64,000 bases of DNA, taken from NCBI GenBank assembly GCA_017540645.1, contig JAFYAQ010000011.1:18091-82090 (forward strand). The letters run 5' to 3'. The notes under the pieces are model-generated. The model ran no database searches and was not told where the DNA came from. It was given only the letters and a program-made list of their open reading frames with translations. This DNA comes from Oscillospiraceae bacterium (GTDB taxonomy: Bacteria; Bacillota; Clostridia; Oscillospirales; Oscillospiraceae). Numbering within the stretch: the stretch's first letter is position 1; every line of letters begins with the position of its first letter. Made by a program: the position numbers and the translations under genes. Below, in pieces: positions 50,216-62,890 of this stretch.

Positions 50216-50853
50216 CAAATATCCAAATCGCAAAGGATCTGCTGGAGATCCACGCGGTGTTTTTTCGTCCGGACGAGCCTTTTGTCTGGGCCAGCGGCAT
50301 TAAAAGCCCCGTCTACTGCGACAACCGCCTGACCCTGACCGCCCCCTCCGTGCGGAAGGACGTGGAAAGCGGCCTGGCGGAGCTGGTCAGGACCTATTAC
50401 CCGGAGTGCCAGGTGCTCATGGGCACCTCCACCGCCGGCATCGCCCACGCGGCCATCGTGGGGCATCTGCTGGACATGCCCATGGGCTATGTGCGCGCGG
50501 GGGCCAAGGACCACGGCCGCAAAAACCAGATCGAGGGACGGCTGGAGCCGGGGCAGAAGGTGGTCGTGGTGGAAGATCTGATCTCCACCGGCGGCAGCGT
50601 CCTGGAGGTGGTCGACATCCTTCGCCAGGCCGGCGCCGTGGTGCTGGGCATCGTGAGCATCTTCACCTACGGGATGCGGAAGGGGATCGAGCGGCTGGCC
50701 GCCGCGGGGGTGGAAAACCACTCCCTGTGCGATTTTGACACCATTGCCCGAGTGGCGGCAGAGACGGGCTATATTCAGAGCGCCGACGTGGCAAGGCTCC
50801 TGGCTTTCCGCGACAATCCCGGCGACGAGAGCTGGATCGGAGGAAAAAAGTAA
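50212..50853 (+). CDS. pyrE: Orotate phosphoribosyltransferase
   Basis: 213 residues. The PRPP motif [14 protein letters not shown] is near residue 117, with dimer lysines in [13 protein letters not shown]. It turns orotate and PRPP into OMP. ATG 50212 overlaps the pyrF stop (ATGA) and is preceded by AAGGAG. Confidence 0.93.
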   Translation: MTNIQIAKDLLEIHAVFFRPDEPFVWASGIKSPVYCDNRLTLTAPSVRKDVESGLAELVRTYYPECQVLMGTSTAGIAHAAIVGHLLDMPMGYVRAGAKDHGRKNQIEGRLEPGQKVVVVEDLISTGGSVLEVVDILRQAGAVVLGIVSIFTYGMRKGIERLAAAGVENHSLCDFDTIARVAAETGYIQSADVARLLAFRDNPGDESWIGGKK

Positions 50854-51779
50854 TGGCAAGAAGTCTCATCGATATCCGGGAGTTCTCCGTGGAGGAACTC
50901 CAGGAGCTCATCGACACCGCGAACGACATCATCGCCCGGCCCCAGGCCTACGCGGAATGCTGCCGGGGCAAAAAGCTGGCCACACTGTTTTTTGAGCCCT
51001 CCACCCGTACCCGGCTGAGCTTTGAGGCCGCCATGTACGAGCTGGGCGGCAACGTGATCGGCTTTTCCGAGGCCCAGAGCTCCTCCGCCTCCAAGGGCGA
51101 GAGCGTGGCCGACACGGCCAGGGTCATCTCCTGCTACGCGGATATCATCGCCATGCGCCACCCCAAGGAGGGCGCGCCGCTGGTCGCCGCCATGAACGCC
51201 TCCATCCCGGTCATCAACGCGGGCGACGGCGGCCACAACCACCCGACCCAGACGCTGACGGATCTGCTGACCATCTCCCGGGAGAAGGGGCGTCTGGACC
51301 ACCTGACGGTGGGCATCTGCGGCGATCTGAAATTCGGCCGCACGGTCCACTCCCTGATCGCGGCTCTCAGCCGCTATACGGGCAACCGATTCATCCTGAT
51401 CTCTCCGGAGGAGCTGAAGCTCCCCAGCTATGTAAAAAAGGAGATATTGAAGGAAAAGGGCATCCCCTATGTGCAGACCACCGACCTGGAGACCGTCATG
51501 CCCGAGCTGGATATCCTGTATATGACCCGGGTCCAGCGGGAGCGCTTTTTCAACGAGGAGGATTATCTGCGCCTGAAGGACAGCTTTATCCTCACGCCGG
51601 ACAAGCTCAAGAACGCCAAGGAGGAGCTGTGCATCATGCACCCTCTGCCCCGCGTCAACGAGATCAGCGTGGCCATTGACGACGACAAGCGCGCCTGCTA
51701 CTTCAAGCAGGCCCTTTACGGCAAATATATCCGCATGGCTTTGATCCTCAAGCTGCTGAAGGAGGCCGGAACACTATGA
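50853..51779 (+). CDS. pyrB: Aspartate carbamoyltransferase catalytic subunit
   Basis: 308 residues. [17 protein letters not shown] near residue 50 is the carbamoyl-phosphate site, and HPLPRVNEI near 267 the closing segment. It joins carbamoyl phosphate and aspartate. It starts on the last base of pyrE and overlaps pyrI by 4 bases, so the two subunits are co-translated. Confidence 0.95.
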   Translation: MARSLIDIREFSVEELQELIDTANDIIARPQAYAECCRGKKLATLFFEPSTRTRLSFEAAMYELGGNVIGFSEAQSSSASKGESVADTARVISCYADIIAMRHPKEGAPLVAAMNASIPVINAGDGGHNHPTQTLTDLLTISREKGRLDHLTVGICGDLKFGRTVHSLIAALSRYTGNRFILISPEELKLPSYVKKEILKEKGIPYVQTTDLETVMPELDILYMTRVQRERFFNEEDYLRLKDSFILTPDKLKNAKEELCIMHPLPRVNEISVAIDDDKRACYFKQALYGKYIRMALILKLLKEAGTL

Positions 51780-52192
51780 ACATTGATTCCATCCAGAACG
51801 GCATCGTCATCGACCACATCACCGCGGGCCGCGGCATGAAGCTCTATGAGCTGCTGGAGCTCTCCAAGCTGGACTGCTCGGTGGCGATCATCAAGAACGT
51901 GCACAGCGAGAAGCTGGGAAAAAAGGACATCATCAAGATCGACGCGGACATCCCCATCAACCTGGATGTGCTGGGCTATGTGGACCCCGGCGTCAGCGTG
52001 AACACCATCCGCGGCGGCGTCCTGGTGGAGAAGAAAAAGATCGACATGCCCGAGACGCTGACCAACGTTATCTTCTGCAAAAATCCCCGCTGCATCTGCT
52101 CGGTGGAGCAGGAGATCAAACACGTGTTCCTGCTGCGGGACCGGAAAAACAAGATCTACCGCTGCCTCTACTGCGAGACCAAGGCGACCTGA
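51776..52192 (+). CDS. pyrI: Aspartate carbamoyltransferase regulatory subunit
   Basis: 138 residues. The allosteric nucleotide-binding domain is at 1-95, then a zinc site of four Cys (CKNPRCICS and CLYCETKAT). Presence of PyrI means ATCase here should respond to nucleotides. Last gene of the pyr operon. Confidence 0.93.
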   Translation: MNIDSIQNGIVIDHITAGRGMKLYELLELSKLDCSVAIIKNVHSEKLGKKDIIKIDADIPINLDVLGYVDPGVSVNTIRGGVLVEKKKIDMPETLTNVIFCKNPRCICSVEQEIKHVFLLRDRKNKIYRCLYCETKAT

Positions 52193-52234
52193 GCCTCCGT
52201 ACGGCACGGAGCGCATCCCGGGGGAGGTGAGGAC

Positions 52235-53728
52235 ATGGACCCACAGGAACGGACGCGGGCGGAGCGGCAGCATCAGATCGGCGGCCGGGTCTTTCTCTGG
52301 CTGATGTTTTTGGGCCTCCCGCTGGTCCTGAACCGGGGATACTTTGATATCACGGAGACCAAGACGGTCTTTTTCGTGATCTGTGCGGGGCTGTATCTCT
52401 GCTTTCGTCTGGTGATGGCGCTCCAGTACGGCGGCGCCCCCGCCGGGATCGACGCCTCGGAGGGCTTTATCCTGGGCCTTTTCCTCCTCTCCCTGCTCTC
52501 CTCGGGCCTCTCGGGATTTTTCCGGGATTCCTTTCTCGGCCCCCAGGGCCGGTGGCAGGGGGCGGGCATGCTGGGGCTGTACGCGCTGCTCTTTGCCGCC
52601 GTCCGCCGCCGCGGCTGGCGGGAGGAGGACGTGATGGCGCCGCTGCTGGCCGGCCAGACGCTGACCGCCGCCCTGGCCATCGTCAACCACCTGGGGGCGG
52701 ACCCTCTGGGACTGATGGAAAAGCTTATGGCCTCTGACCGGGGGCGGTACATCTCCACCCTGGGGAACATCAACTTCGCCGGGGCGTACTTCACCCTGAC
52801 TCTCGGCGCCGCGACGGTCTGGCTGCTGCTGGCGGAGGACCGGGGAAAACGGCTGGGGCTCGCCCTCCTGACTCTGCCCGGCCTCTGGGCTGCCATGGCT
52901 GCCCGGAGCGAGAGCGCCCTGCTGGGCCTGGGGGCGGTACTGGCTTTGCTGCCGCTGCTGCTGCACGCCCACCCGGCGGCTCTGCGCCGCTGGCCCTGGC
53001 TGCTGCCGGGGATCGCGGTCGGGATGCAGCTCTACGCTCTGCTGTGCCGCGCCGAGGGAGCCTATCTCTCCGTCCTGACCCGCGCGCTGCTGCACCCGGC
53101 CATGTCCCTTTCCCTGGCGCTGACGGGGGCGCTCCTGGGTCTGGCTCTGCGGAAAAAAGAAGAAGCCGCCCTCCGGCGCTTTGCAAAATGCTACGCCGCG
53201 GCGCTGGCGATCTTGCTGGGACTGGCTGCCCTGACCCTGGTGCTGCTCAACACCCGGTGGCGGGATCTCCCCCTGGGAAGCGGGGAGAACTGGCTGCGCT
53301 TTTCCGGCGCCTGGGGCACGGACCGGGGAAAGATCTGGGCCCGGTGCATGGCGTATTATAAGGAATATACGCCCGTACAAAAGCTCCTGGGCGGAGGCTG
53401 CGGACGGCTGGCCCGACTGGATTCCCGGCAGCGGCTCTTTCCGGACGCGGTTTTGGACAGCGCCCACTGCGAGTATCTGCAGCTGCTGCTGAACTGGGGG
53501 GCATTGGGCCTCTTGTCCTGGCTGGGCTGGCTTTTCGTCTCGCTGCGCAGCGCCTTTCGCCGGAACGAGGCAGTGTCCCTTGCCATGGGGGCGGCCGCGC
53601 TGGCCTATGCGCTCCAGGCTCTGGTGAACATCGCCCAGGCGCCGTCGATCTGCCTCTTCGTGCTGATGCTGTCCCTTTCGGCCTCAAATGGGAACAAAAA
53701 CCGGGAAAACGAAGCATTTCATCATTGA
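52235..53728 (+). CDS. O-antigen ligase/Wzy-like membrane protein
   Basis: 497 residues, about ten to twelve membrane helices with a large extracellular loop (near residues 350-420, rich in Arg: GAWGTDRGKIWARCMAYYKE). A C-terminal SAHCEYLQLLLNWGALGLLS matches the O-antigen-ligase/Wzy fold. It probably joins or polymerises a surface glycan. The substrate is unknown. It starts 42 bp after pyrI. Confidence 0.75.
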   Translation: MDPQERTRAERQHQIGGRVFLWLMFLGLPLVLNRGYFDITETKTVFFVICAGLYLCFRLVMALQYGGAPAGIDASEGFILGLFLLSLLSSGLSGFFRDSFLGPQGRWQGAGMLGLYALLFAAVRRRGWREEDVMAPLLAGQTLTAALAIVNHLGADPLGLMEKLMASDRGRYISTLGNINFAGAYFTLTLGAATVWLLLAEDRGKRLGLALLTLPGLWAAMAARSESALLGLGAVLALLPLLLHAHPAALRRWPWLLPGIAVGMQLYALLCRAEGAYLSVLTRALLHPAMSLSLALTGALLGLALRKKEEAALRRFAKCYAAALAILLGLAALTLVLLNTRWRDLPLGSGENWLRFSGAWGTDRGKIWARCMAYYKEYTPVQKLLGGGCGRLARLDSRQRLFPDAVLDSAHCEYLQLLLNWGALGLLSWLGWLFVSLRSAFRRNEAVSLAMGAAALAYALQALVNIAQAPSICLFVLMLSLSASNGNKNRENEAFHH

Positions 53729-53752
53729 CAATCCGACTTTTTGTGATAGAAT
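53725..53752 (+). promoter_or_regulatory. alaS promoter
   Basis: TTGACA (53725-53730), 16 bp, TAGAAT (53747-53752), overlapping the end of the upstream gene. Confidence 0.75.
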
Positions 53753-53758
53753 GCAAAG

Positions 53759-53980
53759 GCTATGACGAAATCAGCCCTGCTGCAGAGGTCCACAGAGAGA
53801 GGGGAGCGCTGAGAACCCCTTGTCCCCGGGCATGGCGGCCACTTCCGAGCATCCGCGCGAGGAGCGCGGCGGCCAGCCCCCGTTATCCGGCGCCAAGAGA
53901 TGCGGCGCAAGCCGTAACTTAGGGTGGTACCGCGTGGAATTTTTCCCCGCCCCTATGCGTAAGGGGCGGGTTATCTTTTT
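53759..53980 (+). promoter_or_regulatory. T-box leader of alaS
   Basis: The conserved T-box AGGGTGGTACCGCG is at 53921-53934, just before the terminator CCCGCCCC/GGGGCGGG (53946-53953 with 53963-53970) and its U-run. A stem-I-like region with AGAG-type motifs precedes. TGGT pairs with a tRNA end carrying discriminator A, which fits tRNA-Ala. Uncharged tRNA-Ala would stop termination and turn on alaS. Confidence 0.93.
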
Positions 53981-53995
53981 GTCGGAGGAGAAAAA

Positions 53996-56653
<2,658 letters not shown>

Positions 56654-56661
56654 AAAAATTC

Positions 56662-56692
56662 GCAAAAAGCTGCCACAAAGGTAGCTTTTTGC
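56662..56692 (+). terminator. alaS terminator
   Basis: GCAAAAAGC pairs with GCTTTTTGC around an internal hairpin, 8 bases past the stop. The right arm itself supplies the T-run. Confidence 0.7.
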
Positions 56693-56732
56693 CGTATAAT
56701 CAAGATATTCATTCGTAAAGGAGAACATTGCC

Positions 56733-57074
56733 ATGTCGGACTGCCTGTTTTGCAAGATCATCGCCGGGGAAATCCCCTCTGCCAAGGTATACGAGGACGA
56801 GAATGTCTACGCCTTCCGGGATATCCAGCCCCAGGCGCCCACCCACATCCTGGTGGTGCCCCGGGAGCATATCGAATCCGTGGCGGCTCTGGACGAGAGC
56901 AACAGCGCCGCGGCGGCCCGCTGCCTGGAAGCGGTGGCCAGGATCGCCCGGCAGGAGGGGCTCAGCGGCGGCTTCCGCGTGGTCTCCAACGCCGGGGACG
57001 ACGCCGGCCAGACCGTGAAGCACCTGCATTTCCACATCCTGGGCGGCTGCCGTCTGGTGGATAAGATGGCGTGA
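56733..57074 (+). CDS. hinT: HIT-family nucleotide hydrolase
   Basis: 113 residues. The histidine triad is in HLHFHILGG near the C-terminus, and the N-terminal CLFCKIIAGEIPS is typical of HinT-like purine phosphoramidases. A TATAAT at 56695-56700 may be its -10. It overlaps comEC by 4 bases. Confidence 0.9.
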   Translation: MSDCLFCKIIAGEIPSAKVYEDENVYAFRDIQPQAPTHILVVPREHIESVAALDESNSAAAARCLEAVARIARQEGLSGGFRVVSNAGDDAGQTVKHLHFHILGGCRLVDKMA

Positions 57075-59374
57075 GCCATCCGCCGGTACGCAGCGCGGTG
57101 TGGGCATGCCTTGCCTTCACCGCCGCCGTTTTCATCTCCCACTATTTCCTGAGTCCGGAGATCGTTCTCTGGACGGCGCTGTTCTGCGCTCTTTTGGGTT
57201 TCCTGGGGCGCTTTCTCCGGGGAAAGCCGGGGATCTGCCTGCGTCTGGCGGCCTTTGGCGCGGCGGCGGGCTGTCTGTGCTTTCTCTGCCAGGAGCGGCT
57301 GATCAGGGAGCCGGCGGAGAGCCATGTGGGGGAGCAGCGCCCGGCGGACTTTCGGGTGACCGACTGGCCCGATGTGTACGACGACAGCGTCTATGTCACC
57401 GTCCGTCTGACGGAGAGGGGATTTCCCCCTGTTTTATGCCGACTGGTGTCGTATGTGCCCGGGGAACTGGATGATCTGAGACCCGGGGACCAGCTCAGGG
57501 GCGAGCTGCGCTTTTCCTCGGCCCTGATCCGGGACGGCCGGGAGGTGGACAACTACGCCGCTCAGGGTATCTTTCTCCGGGCGGTATGCACCGACACGCC
57601 GGAGTACACGGGCCGCTGGCCCTTCTCCTTTCTCTATCTGCCCGGACGGCTGGGCCGCGCCGTGCTGCTTACGGTGCAGCGGCTGTTCCCGGCGGACACA
57701 GCCGGCTTTGTGGCGGCGCTGCTGACCGGAGAGAAGGGGCCGCTGTACGCGGACGGAGACCGGTATTTCGCCCTGCAGGAGGCGGGCCTTGCCCACGCGG
57801 TGGCGGTGTCCGGCATGCACATCTCCATCCTGATGGGCTTTTTCTTCCTGCTTCTGGGCCGGAGCCGGAGCGCGGTGATAGCCGCGATCCCCGTGCTGGC
57901 GCTCTTTGCCGCCATGACGGGCTTCTCCCCCTCGGTGAGTCGGGCGGCCTTCATGCAGCTTTGCATCCTGGCTGCGCCCCTCTTCCGCCGGGAGGAGGAC
58001 CCCATCACCTCTCTGTCGGTGGTGCTGGCGCTGCTGCTGTTCCTCAACCCCTCGGCGGCGGGCAGCGTCAGTCTGCAGCTGAGCTTCGGGGCCATGGCGG
58101 GGATATGGCTGGTCTCGGAGCGCATGTACCGCGCTCTCACGGAGCGGATCGACGCCTCCCGGCTGGGAGGGCATCGGCTGATCCACTGGCTGGGCTATCT
58201 GCTGGCCGGGTCCCTGTCCTCCAGCGCCGGCGCGCTGCTGTTGTCGGCGCCTCTGGCCGCCGCCCATTTCGGCACGGTCAGCGTGGTATCGCCTTTGAGC
58301 AACCTTTTGTGCCTGTGGGCGGTTTCGGCGGTGTATATCGGCGGGGGACTGACGGTGGCCCTGGGGGCTCTGTTCCCCGGGGCGGGCAGGCTCGCGGCCG
58401 GGGCGCTGTCCTGGATCGTGCGTTACATTTTCGCGGTGGCGGATGTGCTGCGGCGCATCCCCTGCGCCATGGTGTATCTGTCCCATCCGATCTTCGTGCT
58501 GTGGCTGATGTTCGTGTATGTGCTGCTGCTCCTTACCTGGCTGACGGCCCGGAAGGGGCGGGGCTTTCGCCCGGCGGCGCCGCTGTGCCTGGCGGTGATC
58601 GGCCTGTATGCCGGCGCCTTTGCCGTGAAAATGAGCTGGAGCGACTCCCTGAGCCTGAGCGCCCTGGACGTGGGCCAGGGGGAGTGCATGGTGCTGTGCT
58701 GCGGAGACCGGACAGTGGTGGTGGACTGCGGCGGCAGCCCGACCATGGACGCCGGGGAGACGGCGGTCCGTTTTCTCGGCGGTCGGCAGAGACGGCATGT
58801 GGACGCCCTGATCCTGACCCACCTCCACAGCGACCACTGCGGCGGCGCGGCCCGACTGCTGCGCCAGTGCCGGGTAGACCGGCTCTTCCTGCCGGCGGAA
58901 GCGGATCGGGACGGGCATTTGCCGGAGATCCTGGATGCGGCCCGCCGCGCCGGCACGGAGGTGGAGTATGTGCGCTCCAACCTGCTGCTCCGCGTCGGGG
59001 AGCTTGGCTGCACCATCTTTGCGCCCCAGCTCCCGGGCGGGGAGAATGAAAACTGCCTGACCGTGCTGGCCACCCAGGGAGATTTTGATGTGCTGATCAC
59101 CGGCGACAGCCCCGCCGCGGCGGAGGAGCTGCTGGTCAGCCGCTACCAGCTGCCGGATATCGAGATCCTGGCGGTGGGACACCACGGCTCCCGGAGCGCC
59201 ACCTGCCCGTCTCTGCTGGAGGCGGTGCGCCCGGACGCCGCGGTGATCTCGGTGGGGTATAATACCTACGGGCATCCGGCCCGGGAGGTGCTCTCCCGGC
59301 TGGACGCGTATCACATCCGGGTATATCGCACGGATGAACAGGGGACCGTTACGCTGACGGCCCCCGGGAGGTAA
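57071..59374 (+). CDS. comEC: DNA-uptake channel ComEC
   Basis: 767 residues from GTG 57071. Membrane helices, a DUF4131/OB-like extracellular part, a large competence domain (HAVAVSGMHISILMGFF, then MTGFSPSVSRAAFMQ) and a C-terminal metallo-beta-lactamase-like domain with THLHSDHCGG near 583. It would translocate single-stranded DNA. No comEA, comGA or other competence genes are seen. Confidence 0.92.
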   Translation: MSHPPVRSAVWACLAFTAAVFISHYFLSPEIVLWTALFCALLGFLGRFLRGKPGICLRLAAFGAAAGCLCFLCQERLIREPAESHVGEQRPADFRVTDWPDVYDDSVYVTVRLTERGFPPVLCRLVSYVPGELDDLRPGDQLRGELRFSSALIRDGREVDNYAAQGIFLRAVCTDTPEYTGRWPFSFLYLPGRLGRAVLLTVQRLFPADTAGFVAALLTGEKGPLYADGDRYFALQEAGLAHAVAVSGMHISILMGFFFLLLGRSRSAVIAAIPVLALFAAMTGFSPSVSRAAFMQLCILAAPLFRREEDPITSLSVVLALLLFLNPSAAGSVSLQLSFGAMAGIWLVSERMYRALTERIDASRLGGHRLIHWLGYLLAGSLSSSAGALLLSAPLAAAHFGTVSVVSPLSNLLCLWAVSAVYIGGGLTVALGALFPGAGRLAAGALSWIVRYIFAVADVLRRIPCAMVYLSHPIFVLWLMFVYVLLLLTWLTARKGRGFRPAAPLCLAVIGLYAGAFAVKMSWSDSLSLSALDVGQGECMVLCCGDRTVVVDCGGSPTMDAGETAVRFLGGRQRRHVDALILTHLHSDHCGGAARLLRQCRVDRLFLPAEADRDGHLPEILDAARRAGTEVEYVRSNLLLRVGELGCTIFAPQLPGGENENCLTVLATQGDFDVLITGDSPAAAEELLVSRYQLPDIEILAVGHHGSRSATCPSLLEAVRPDAAVISVGYNTYGHPAREVLSRLDAYHIRVYRTDEQGTVTLTAPGR

Positions 59375-59377
59375 CCT

Positions 59378-60415
59378 ATGGCGGACAACAGAAAAAAGCC
59401 GGCGTTGAACTACAACGCTCTGCTCAAAGAACTGCAGGAGGGCGGGCCCCGGCGGCTCTATCTCCTGTGGGGAGAGGAGAGCTACCTGCTGGACGACTTT
59501 GTCCAGCGCCTCCGCAAGGCCTGCGTGGGGGAGGAGTCCGCGGAATTCAATGCCCGGCGGCTGGACGGCATGCCGGACGTTCTCCAGGTGGAGGAGGCGG
59601 TGAACGCCATGCCCTTTTTCGGCGAGCGTACTTTTCTGGAGCTCCACGGCCTGGAGATCAACGCCTGCCGGGACGAGCGCTGGGCCAATGTTTTGTTCGA
59701 CATCCCGGACTGGTGTACCGTGGCGATCACCCTGCCCACCGAAAGCAGCCCGGACGGGCGGCTGAATCTGATCAAAAACATCAAGAGCAAAGGCAAAGCC
59801 GTGGAGTTCACCGCCCAGGAGGGAGCGGTTTTCTATAACTGGATCCGCCGCCGGGTGGAGAGCCACGGCAAGCGGATCGGAACCAAGGCCATGGATCGAC
59901 TGGTGCTCCTCTCCGGGCATCTGATGAACCAGCTGATCCCGGAGATCGACAAGGTCTGCGGCTATGCCGGGGGGGACGAGGTCACGGTGGAGGACGTGGA
60001 AGCCGTGGCCCACCACCTCCCGGAGGCGGACGTCTTTCGCATGACCGAGGATATCGCCCGGGGCGATTACGACCGCGCGGCGGAAAAGCTTTATGAACTG
60101 CTGGCCGGGGACAGCGAGCCCATGGGGATCATGGGCGTGATCGACTGGCAGATGCGGCGGCTGTACGCAGCCCGGGTCTGCATCGACAGCGGCCGGGAGG
60201 CGTATTACAAGGAACTCACCGGGGATTACAAGGCCTGGGCCACGATCCCCCTGGCAAAGAAATTTACCCTGCGGGAGCTCAGAGAGGACGTGCGGCTTTG
60301 CGCCGAGTACACCATAAAGACCCGGGAGCAGGGCTACGCACTGTCCGAAACGGACGCGCTCAAGGAGCTGCTGATCCGCTTCGCTATGGAGAGACGCCAT
60401 GCTGAAGCTTCGTGA
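59378..60415 (+). CDS. holA: DNA polymerase III delta subunit
   Basis: 345 residues, AAA+ clamp-loader subunit without a Walker A. YLLWGEESYLLDDFVQRL near residue 28 and AEDIARGDYDRAAEKLYELL near the C-terminus match HolA. The usual comEC-holA order supports it. It overlaps rnmV by 17 bases. Confidence 0.9.
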   Translation: MADNRKKPALNYNALLKELQEGGPRRLYLLWGEESYLLDDFVQRLRKACVGEESAEFNARRLDGMPDVLQVEEAVNAMPFFGERTFLELHGLEINACRDERWANVLFDIPDWCTVAITLPTESSPDGRLNLIKNIKSKGKAVEFTAQEGAVFYNWIRRRVESHGKRIGTKAMDRLVLLSGHLMNQLIPEIDKVCGYAGGDEVTVEDVEAVAHHLPEADVFRMTEDIARGDYDRAAEKLYELLAGDSEPMGIMGVIDWQMRRLYAARVCIDSGREAYYKELTGDYKAWATIPLAKKFTLRELREDVRLCAEYTIKTREQGYALSETDALKELLIRFAMERRHAEAS

Positions 60416-61028
60416 GGCCATCGTGGTGGAAGGGCGTTACGACAAGATCGCCCTGAGCAATCTGGTGGACACCCCCATCTTTACCACCGAGGGCTTCGGG
60501 ATTTTCAACGACAAGGAAAAGTTGGAGCTGCTGCGCCGGGTGGCCGAAAGGCGCGGGCTGATCGTGCTGACGGACAGCGACGGGGCGGGACTTGTGATCC
60601 GCAACCGCCTGCGGGGCAGCATCCCGGCCCGGTATCTCAAGCACGCCTACATCCCGGACATTCCCGGGCGGGAGCGGCGCAAAAAATGTCCCTCCAAAGC
60701 CGGTACCCTTGGCGTGGAGGGAATGGAGATCCATGTGCTGCGTCAGGTGCTGGAGCGTGCCGGGGCCACCGAGAGGGAGGAGGCGGAGCCGCCCGTCACC
60801 AAGGCGGAGCTGTACGCCCTGGGACTCAGCGGCGGAAAAGACAGCGCCCGGCGGCGGCGTGAGCTGCAGAAGATGCTGGGACTTCCGGCCAATCTCTCGC
60901 CCAACGCCCTGCTGGACGCGGTGAACTCCCTCTACAGCCGACAGGAATTCCTATCGGCGGCGCAGGCTCTCCAGCAGCACAGCGGCGAAGTTGCCGCACA
61001 GGAGGAAGGCCCCGGAGCTGCTCTCTAA
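60399..61028 (+). CDS. rnmV: Ribonuclease M5
   Basis: 209 residues. Toprim catalytic residues in VVEGRYDKIAL and LTDSDGAGLVIRNRL (residues 9-70), then a C-terminal RNA-binding region (SGGKDSARRRRELQKMLGLP). It matures 5S rRNA with ribosomal protein L18. Its end is overlapped by an antisense small gene. Confidence 0.9.
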   Translation: MLKLREAIVVEGRYDKIALSNLVDTPIFTTEGFGIFNDKEKLELLRRVAERRGLIVLTDSDGAGLVIRNRLRGSIPARYLKHAYIPDIPGRERRKKCPSKAGTLGVEGMEIHVLRQVLERAGATEREEAEPPVTKAELYALGLSGGKDSARRRRELQKMLGLPANLSPNALLDAVNSLYSRQEFLSAAQALQQHSGEVAAQEEGPGAAL

Positions 61029-61196
61029 TTCCGCGGCCAGGCGGTAGAGCCCGTAAGTCCGGGGGGAGAGTCCTCCCGTATGTATCAGCACGGCCAGGGA
61101 ACACAGCGCCATCACGCAGCTCACCCGGAGGGTCCACAGCACCAGGTCCTGGGCCTCCTCGCTCACCTTTTCGAAAAGTTTTTCCACGATTCGCAT
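60951..61196 (-). CDS. Small membrane protein overlapping rnmV
   Basis: 81 residues with two likely membrane helices (VLWTLRVSCVMALCSLAVLI and GAFLLCGNFAAVLLESL). The N-terminus MRIVEKLFEKVSEEAQDLV is amphipathic. GATGGGG 3 bases upstream is a weak ribosome site, and 78 bases overlap rnmV. It is plausible but not certain. Confidence 0.5.
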   Translation of the reverse strand: MRIVEKLFEKVSEEAQDLVLWTLRVSCVMALCSLAVLIHTGGLSPRTYGLYRLAAELESSSGAFLLCGNFAAVLLESLRRR

Positions 61197-61343
61197 GCCC
61201 CATCACCCGGGCCCATGGTAACACCGGGGGCCGGCTGTGGCAACGGACAAGATTTGGCAGTATATTTTTTCCACCGCTATCTTGTGGCGGGGGAGGAAAT
61301 ATGGTATACTGCCCCACAATAGAGAGAACGGAGGGAAAAATCC

Positions 61344-61802
61344 ATGAAATGCCCCTACTGCGGCTACACCGAGAGCAAGGTCATCGACTCCCGCCCCGCG
61401 GATGAGGGAAACTCCATCCGCCGCCGGAGGGAGTGCCTCGCCTGCCAGCGCCGCTTCACCACCTATGAGGTGATGGAACGTCTTCCCCTGGTGGTGGTCA
61501 AGCGGGACGGCAGCCGCCAGACCTTTGACAAGAACAAGCTCATCAACAGCATGCTGAAGGCCTGCGAAAAGCGGTCCGTGGCGCTGGACGATCTGGAGAA
61601 GATCGCCGACGATATCGAGCAGGAGCTGCAGAACGAGTTGGAGCGGGAGATCCCCACCAGCGAGATCGGAGAGAAGGTCATGGACCGTCTGCGCAAGCTG
61701 GATGAGGTGGCCTATGTCCGCTTTGCCTCCGTTTACCGGCAGTTCAAGGATATCAACACCTTCATGGAAGAGCTGACCCATCTGCTGGAGGACAAGAACT
61801 AA
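61344..61802 (+). CDS. nrdR: NrdR transcriptional repressor
   Basis: 152 residues. Zinc ribbon CPYCG...CLACQRR (residues 3-34), then an ATP-cone domain ([20 protein letters not shown]). It represses ribonucleotide reductase genes in response to dATP/ATP. Starts after GGAGGG. Its stop overlaps the stop of the convergent gene. Confidence 0.96.
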   Translation: MKCPYCGYTESKVIDSRPADEGNSIRRRRECLACQRRFTTYEVMERLPLVVVKRDGSRQTFDKNKLINSMLKACEKRSVALDDLEKIADDIEQELQNELEREIPTSEIGEKVMDRLRKLDEVAYVRFASVYRQFKDINTFMEELTHLLEDKN

Positions 61803-62179
61803 AACACGGACTCCCAGCTGATATGCTCCATGGCCGCCATGGCCGCAAGCCGGCCCTCCAGCCATTGGAGCGCCACCTCTGCGCCGTCGGCGTCCCCGGC
61901 GCGCAGGCACTCCCGTACGTCGCGGATGGCGTTTTCCACCGTGTCCGTCTCCGTCTGACGGAGAAAGATATGGGCGTACGCCCCCATCCGCGCCCAGAGG
62001 GCCTCCGCGGCGGAGAGTTCCTCCTCCGCCGACGGGAAGTCTCCCTCCCGACCGCGGCCGCGGCACAGCTCGATCCGCTCCGTCATATCCCGGATCACGG
62101 CGTCCATATAATGGGTGTTCCAGACGGACAGTCCCAGCAGCAGCGCCAGCAGCGCCCCGGCGGCAGCGGCTTTTTTCAC
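61799..62179 (-). CDS. DUF4363-like protein
   Basis: 126 residues starting at GTG 62179, with AAAGGAGG 7 bases upstream. A short N-terminal hydrophobic segment ([17 protein letters not shown]) is followed by a helical extracytoplasmic domain of about 105 residues ([19 protein letters not shown]). The GTG overlaps the YetF stop. DUF4363 proteins of this kind usually accompany a YetF/DUF421 gene, as here. Confidence 0.75.
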   Translation of the reverse strand: MKKAAAAGALLALLLGLSVWNTHYMDAVIRDMTERIELCRGRGREGDFPSAEEELSAAEALWARMGAYAHIFLRQTETDTVENAIRDVRECLRAGDADGAEVALQWLEGRLAAMAAMEHISWESVF

Positions 62180-62856
62180 CGGGCGGCCTCCTTTCCGGCA
62201 AAGTAAACGGTTCCGGTTTCGGTGCAGCTCAGGAAAAATACCTCCTCCGGCCCCTGCACGCCCCGGCGGACGCACTCTTCCCGCAGCCATTGCTCGTCCT
62301 TTCCACAGGCGGGCAGGTTTTCCGAGATGACCCTCCCGTCGCTGATGAGGGTGTAAGGATAACCGGCGTCCGTGACCGGACAGTTCAGCTGCGAGGCGGT
62401 GGCGGGACTGGCCTCGGGGCGGAGGATCACGTTCAGCGTCCCGTCGGTCTCCAGAATGGCGTAGTTCACCGTGTTCAGGTCCAAGATGCTCTGGCGGCGC
62501 AGCTCCTCGGTCAGCTCGTCCAGGGTGAAGCGGTTTTTCCGCAGCTCCCTCTGATTGATCACCCCATGCTCCATCAGGAAACAGGGCTTGCCGAACAGAG
62601 CGCCCCGCAGCCGGCCGAATCGCAGCACCAGCCCGGAGAGGATCAGCTCCATACAAAACAGGGTCAGAATGGACACCAGACCGTTCATCAGCGGAATGCC
62701 GATGTCCTGCAGCGGCAGGCTGGCCAGATCCGCCACCAGCACGGACGCTACCAGCTCCGACAGCTCCAGCTCGCCCAGCTGCCGCTTGCCCATGATGCGC
62801 ATACAGCCCAGCAAAACGAGATAGATGATGATCGTTCTCAGCAATACGATAGCCAT
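62176..62856 (-). CDS. DUF421 / YetF-like membrane protein
   Basis: 226 residues. Three N-terminal membrane helices with GKRQLGELELSELVASVLV near 30, then the DUF421 cytoplasmic domain (RKNRFTLDELTEELRRQSIL, DLNTVNYAILETDGTLNVIL). I take MAIVLL at 62856 as the start because it matches family N-termini. A start at 62877 is possible and neither has a strong ribosome site. It is coupled to the DUF4363 gene. Confidence 0.8.
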   Translation of the reverse strand: MAIVLLRTIIIYLVLLGCMRIMGKRQLGELELSELVASVLVADLASLPLQDIGIPLMNGLVSILTLFCMELILSGLVLRFGRLRGALFGKPCFLMEHGVINQRELRKNRFTLDELTEELRRQSILDLNTVNYAILETDGTLNVILRPEASPATASQLNCPVTDAGYPYTLISDGRVISENLPACGKDEQWLREECVRRGVQGPEEVFFLSCTETGTVYFAGKEAAR

Positions 62857-62890
62857 AACAGACTGTATTTTAACCATTAAGGAGGAAAAT

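Noticed and set aside
57434..60421. 995-codon minus-strand frame opposite comEC and holA
   Set aside because: It spans two clear plus-strand genes, and composition is the typical antisense shadow pattern.
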